Assembly (NCBI RefSeq): GCF_022829405.1 | Contig: NZ_JAKSXW010000074.1 | Coordinates: 26,453-90,452, forward strand | Reading direction: 5' to 3' | Length of the DNA: 64,000 nucleotides | From: Methylobacterium sp. J-076 | GTDB lineage: Bacteria > Pseudomonadota > Alphaproteobacteria > Rhizobiales > Beijerinckiaceae | Part shown: one piece after another, positions 62,729 through 64,000 of the stretch | How the letters are laid out: the number at the start of each line of letters is the position of its first letter | Numbering within the stretch: position 1 is the stretch's first letter | Program-made: the position numbers and the translations under genes | Notes under the pieces: model-generated | What the model was told of the DNA's origin: nothing | Database searches by the model: none | Seen by the model: the letters and a program-made list of their open reading frames with translations, nothing else

Positions 62729-63742
62729 GTGGGCGGCACGGCGCCTCCCGCGGGAGCCGGGGCGCCCCGCGTGAGCGAGGACGGGCTGATCGCCCGCTAC
62801 TTCGCCCCCCTCGCCGGCCCCGGCGCCGACGGGATGCGCGACGACGCGGCGACGCTCACCCCCTCGCCGGGCTGCGACCTCGTCCTGACCGCCGACGCCA
62901 TCGTGGCGGGCGTCCACTACTTCCCCGACGATCCGCCCGCCTCCATCGCCCGCAAGGCGCTGGGGGTGAACCTGTCGGACCTCGCCGCGAAGGGCGCGGC
63001 GCCCCGGGGCTTCCTGCTGACCCTGGCCCTGCCGGACGACTGGACGGAGGGCTGGCTCGCCGCCTTCACGGCCGGGCTCGCCGACGCCTCGGCCGCCGCC
63101 GGCTGCCCGCTCCTCGGCGGGGACACCGTGCGCTCCGGCGGCCCGGCGCTGATCGGCGTCACCGCCTTCGGTGAAGTTCCCACCGGGGGGATGGTCCGGC
63201 GGACCACCGCCCGGATCGGCGACCGGCTCTGCGTCAGCGGCACCGTCGGCGACGGGGCGCTGGGCCTGCTCCTGCGCCGGGATCCCGCCTGGGCCTCGGC
63301 CCTCGACGGGGGGATGCGCGCCCACCTCGCCGACCGCTACCTGCACCCGCGCCCGCGCCTGCCCCTCGCACCGCTCCTGCGCCGGCATGCCAGCGCGGCG
63401 ATGGACGTGTCGGACGGGTTCGCGGGCGACCTTGCCAAGATGCTGGGGGACGGACGCGGGGCCCTCGTGGAGGCCGGGGCCGTGCCCCTGTCCCCCGCCG
63501 CCGCCGCGGCGCTCCGGGCCGAGCCGGGGCTGGTCGTGCCGGTGCTCACCGGGGGCGACGACTACGAGGTGCTCTGCGCGGTGCCTCCGGGGGCGCTCGA
63601 CGCCTTCCTGGCCGAGTGCGCCGGAGCCGGCCTCGCCATGACGGCCGTGGGCACGGTGGTGGCGGGCGACCGGGTGCCGGCCTTCGCGATGGCCGACGGC
63701 ACCCACCGCCGCTTCGCCGCGGGCGCCTTCAGCCACTTCTGA
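62729..63742 (+). CDS. thiL: thiamine-monophosphate kinase
   Basis: Phosphorylates thiamine monophosphate to pyrophosphate (TPP). 337 residues from the GTG at 62729; a second GTG at 62771 (VSEDGLIARYFAPLAG) starts closer to the usual ThiL N-terminus and may be the true start. Motifs: DDAATLTPSPGCDLVLTADAIVAGVHYF, VNLSDLAAKGAAP, GGDTVRSGGP, DVSDGFAGDLAKML, and GGDDYEVLCAV. Last gene of ribH-nusB-thiL, three bases after nusB. Confidence 0.93.
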   Translation: MGGTAPPAGAGAPRVSEDGLIARYFAPLAGPGADGMRDDAATLTPSPGCDLVLTADAIVAGVHYFPDDPPASIARKALGVNLSDLAAKGAAPRGFLLTLALPDDWTEGWLAAFTAGLADASAAAGCPLLGGDTVRSGGPALIGVTAFGEVPTGGMVRRTTARIGDRLCVSGTVGDGALGLLLRRDPAWASALDGGMRAHLADRYLHPRPRLPLAPLLRRHASAAMDVSDGFAGDLAKMLGDGRGALVEAGAVPLSPAAAAALRAEPGLVVPVLTGGDDYEVLCAVPPGALDAFLAECAGAGLAMTAVGTVVAGDRVPAFAMADGTHRRFAAGAFSHF

Positions 63743-63757
63743 AACCCGCCACGGGTC

Positions 63758-63779
63758 CCTCCCCCCGGCGCGGGGGAGG
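63758..63779. terminator. GC hairpin after thiL
   Basis: CCTCCCCC and GGGGGAGG arms of 8 bp separated by a six-base loop, 15 bases after the thiL stop; no T-run. Probably a terminator. Confidence 0.5.
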
Positions 63780-63864
63780 ACACGCCCGGCATTGAGGCAG
63801 ATGACACGATAGCGCGTGGGGGCAGGACCCTGCAAACAGGATGAACATTGCGGAAGCGTGACTC

Positions 63865-63909
63865 CCCTCTCCCGGCTGCTGCGCAGGGCAACGTGCCCTG
63901 CAGAGAGGG
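63865..63909. repeat. compound stem-loop near window end
   Basis: Inner 8-bp hairpin GCAGGGCA-ACG-TGCCCTGC (63883-63901) flanked by outer complementary CCCTCTC (63865-63871) and GAGAGGG (63903-63909). It is a possible cruciform or the end of a structured element; the remaining bases up to 64000 hold no gene. Confidence 0.5.
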
Positions 63910-64000
63910 AAGGGCATCTCTCGATCAGACGGCGACTATCTGCCGTCTATCCCAATACCGAGTCCTGCCCCGGACATCTTCAGCCACATCTCTAGCCTGC

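Noticed and set aside
62015..63835. 606-codon minus-strand frame antisense to nusB-thiL
   Set aside because: GC-rich shadow of real genes; the protein is Arg/Gly/His-rich without motifs.
63743..64000. tRNA or small RNA after thiL
   Set aside because: Hairpins are present, but no cloverleaf, no CCA end or TPsiC-like GGTTCGA motif was found.

Overview
This 64 kb window of very GC-rich DNA comes from the chromosome of an alphaproteobacterial methylotroph, most likely Methylobacterium or Methylorubrum. The evidence is an almost complete set of serine-cycle C1 assimilation genes (mtkA, mtkB, ppc, mclA, fch, mtdA, hprA, sga) whose products closely resemble the Methylorubrum extorquens proteins as I remember them. 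The rest is ordinary Hyphomicrobiales housekeeping content. I see no rRNA, tRNA, CRISPR array, IS element or prophage.

Layout. 0-8.3 kb: the 3' end of a UvrD/PcrA helicase, phoH, a secreted Met/His/Arg-rich peptide, a UbiK-like factor, ybjN-proC, a TetR regulator, a degenerate receiver and the overlapping operon argJ-SIMPL-mutT. 8.6-14.8 kb (+): mtkA-mtkB-ppc-mclA. 14.9-21 kb: a glycosyltransferase/PIG-L deacetylase pair, small secreted proteins, a dispersed ABC importer without a binding protein, and a gamma-carbonic anhydrase-like gene. 21-25 kb (-): sga-hprA-mtdA-fch, facing the mtk operon. 25.5-37.3 kb: an LpxH-like hydrolase and a GT4 transferase, rnhB, a radical SAM protein, an amino acid permease, moaB, an ornithine decarboxylase with a long structured leader, GNAT enzymes and a flippase.

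37.4-42.1 kb (-): prfB (with a programmed +1 frameshift), a MaoC protein, ychF, a PIN/RHH toxin-antitoxin pair and pth. 42.3-51.2 kb: a small hypothetical gene, an altronate dehydratase-type enzyme, tiny membrane and secreted proteins, a GGDEF-EAL protein, a MocR regulator, a HAD hydrolase, and a PHB depolymerase-type esterase with a small pentapeptide-repeat gene. 51.2-57.7 kb (-): maf-CDF-aroE-coaE-small ORF-dnaQ, a PAS protein and rho. 58-63.7 kb (+): a DUF3429 protein, hisS, a RelE/XRE toxin-antitoxin pair, a CMD-family protein and ribH-nusB-thiL.

How the genes work together. MtdA and Fch interconvert C1-tetrahydrofolates. Sga and HprA turn serine and glyoxylate toward glycerate. Ppc refixes CO2 as oxaloacetate, MtkAB makes malyl-CoA from malate, and MclA cleaves it to acetyl-CoA and glyoxylate. 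Here the pathway is split into two convergent operons about 6 kb apart. Four of their six intercistronic gaps carry long palindromic repeats.

The regulatory signals I find most worth checking are a LysR-type T-N11-A dyad upstream of mtkA, a pair of TGC-N3-GCA sites 21 bp apart over the promoter of the pentapeptide/PHB-esterase genes, and a candidate speF-type leader RNA upstream of the ornithine decarboxylase gene.
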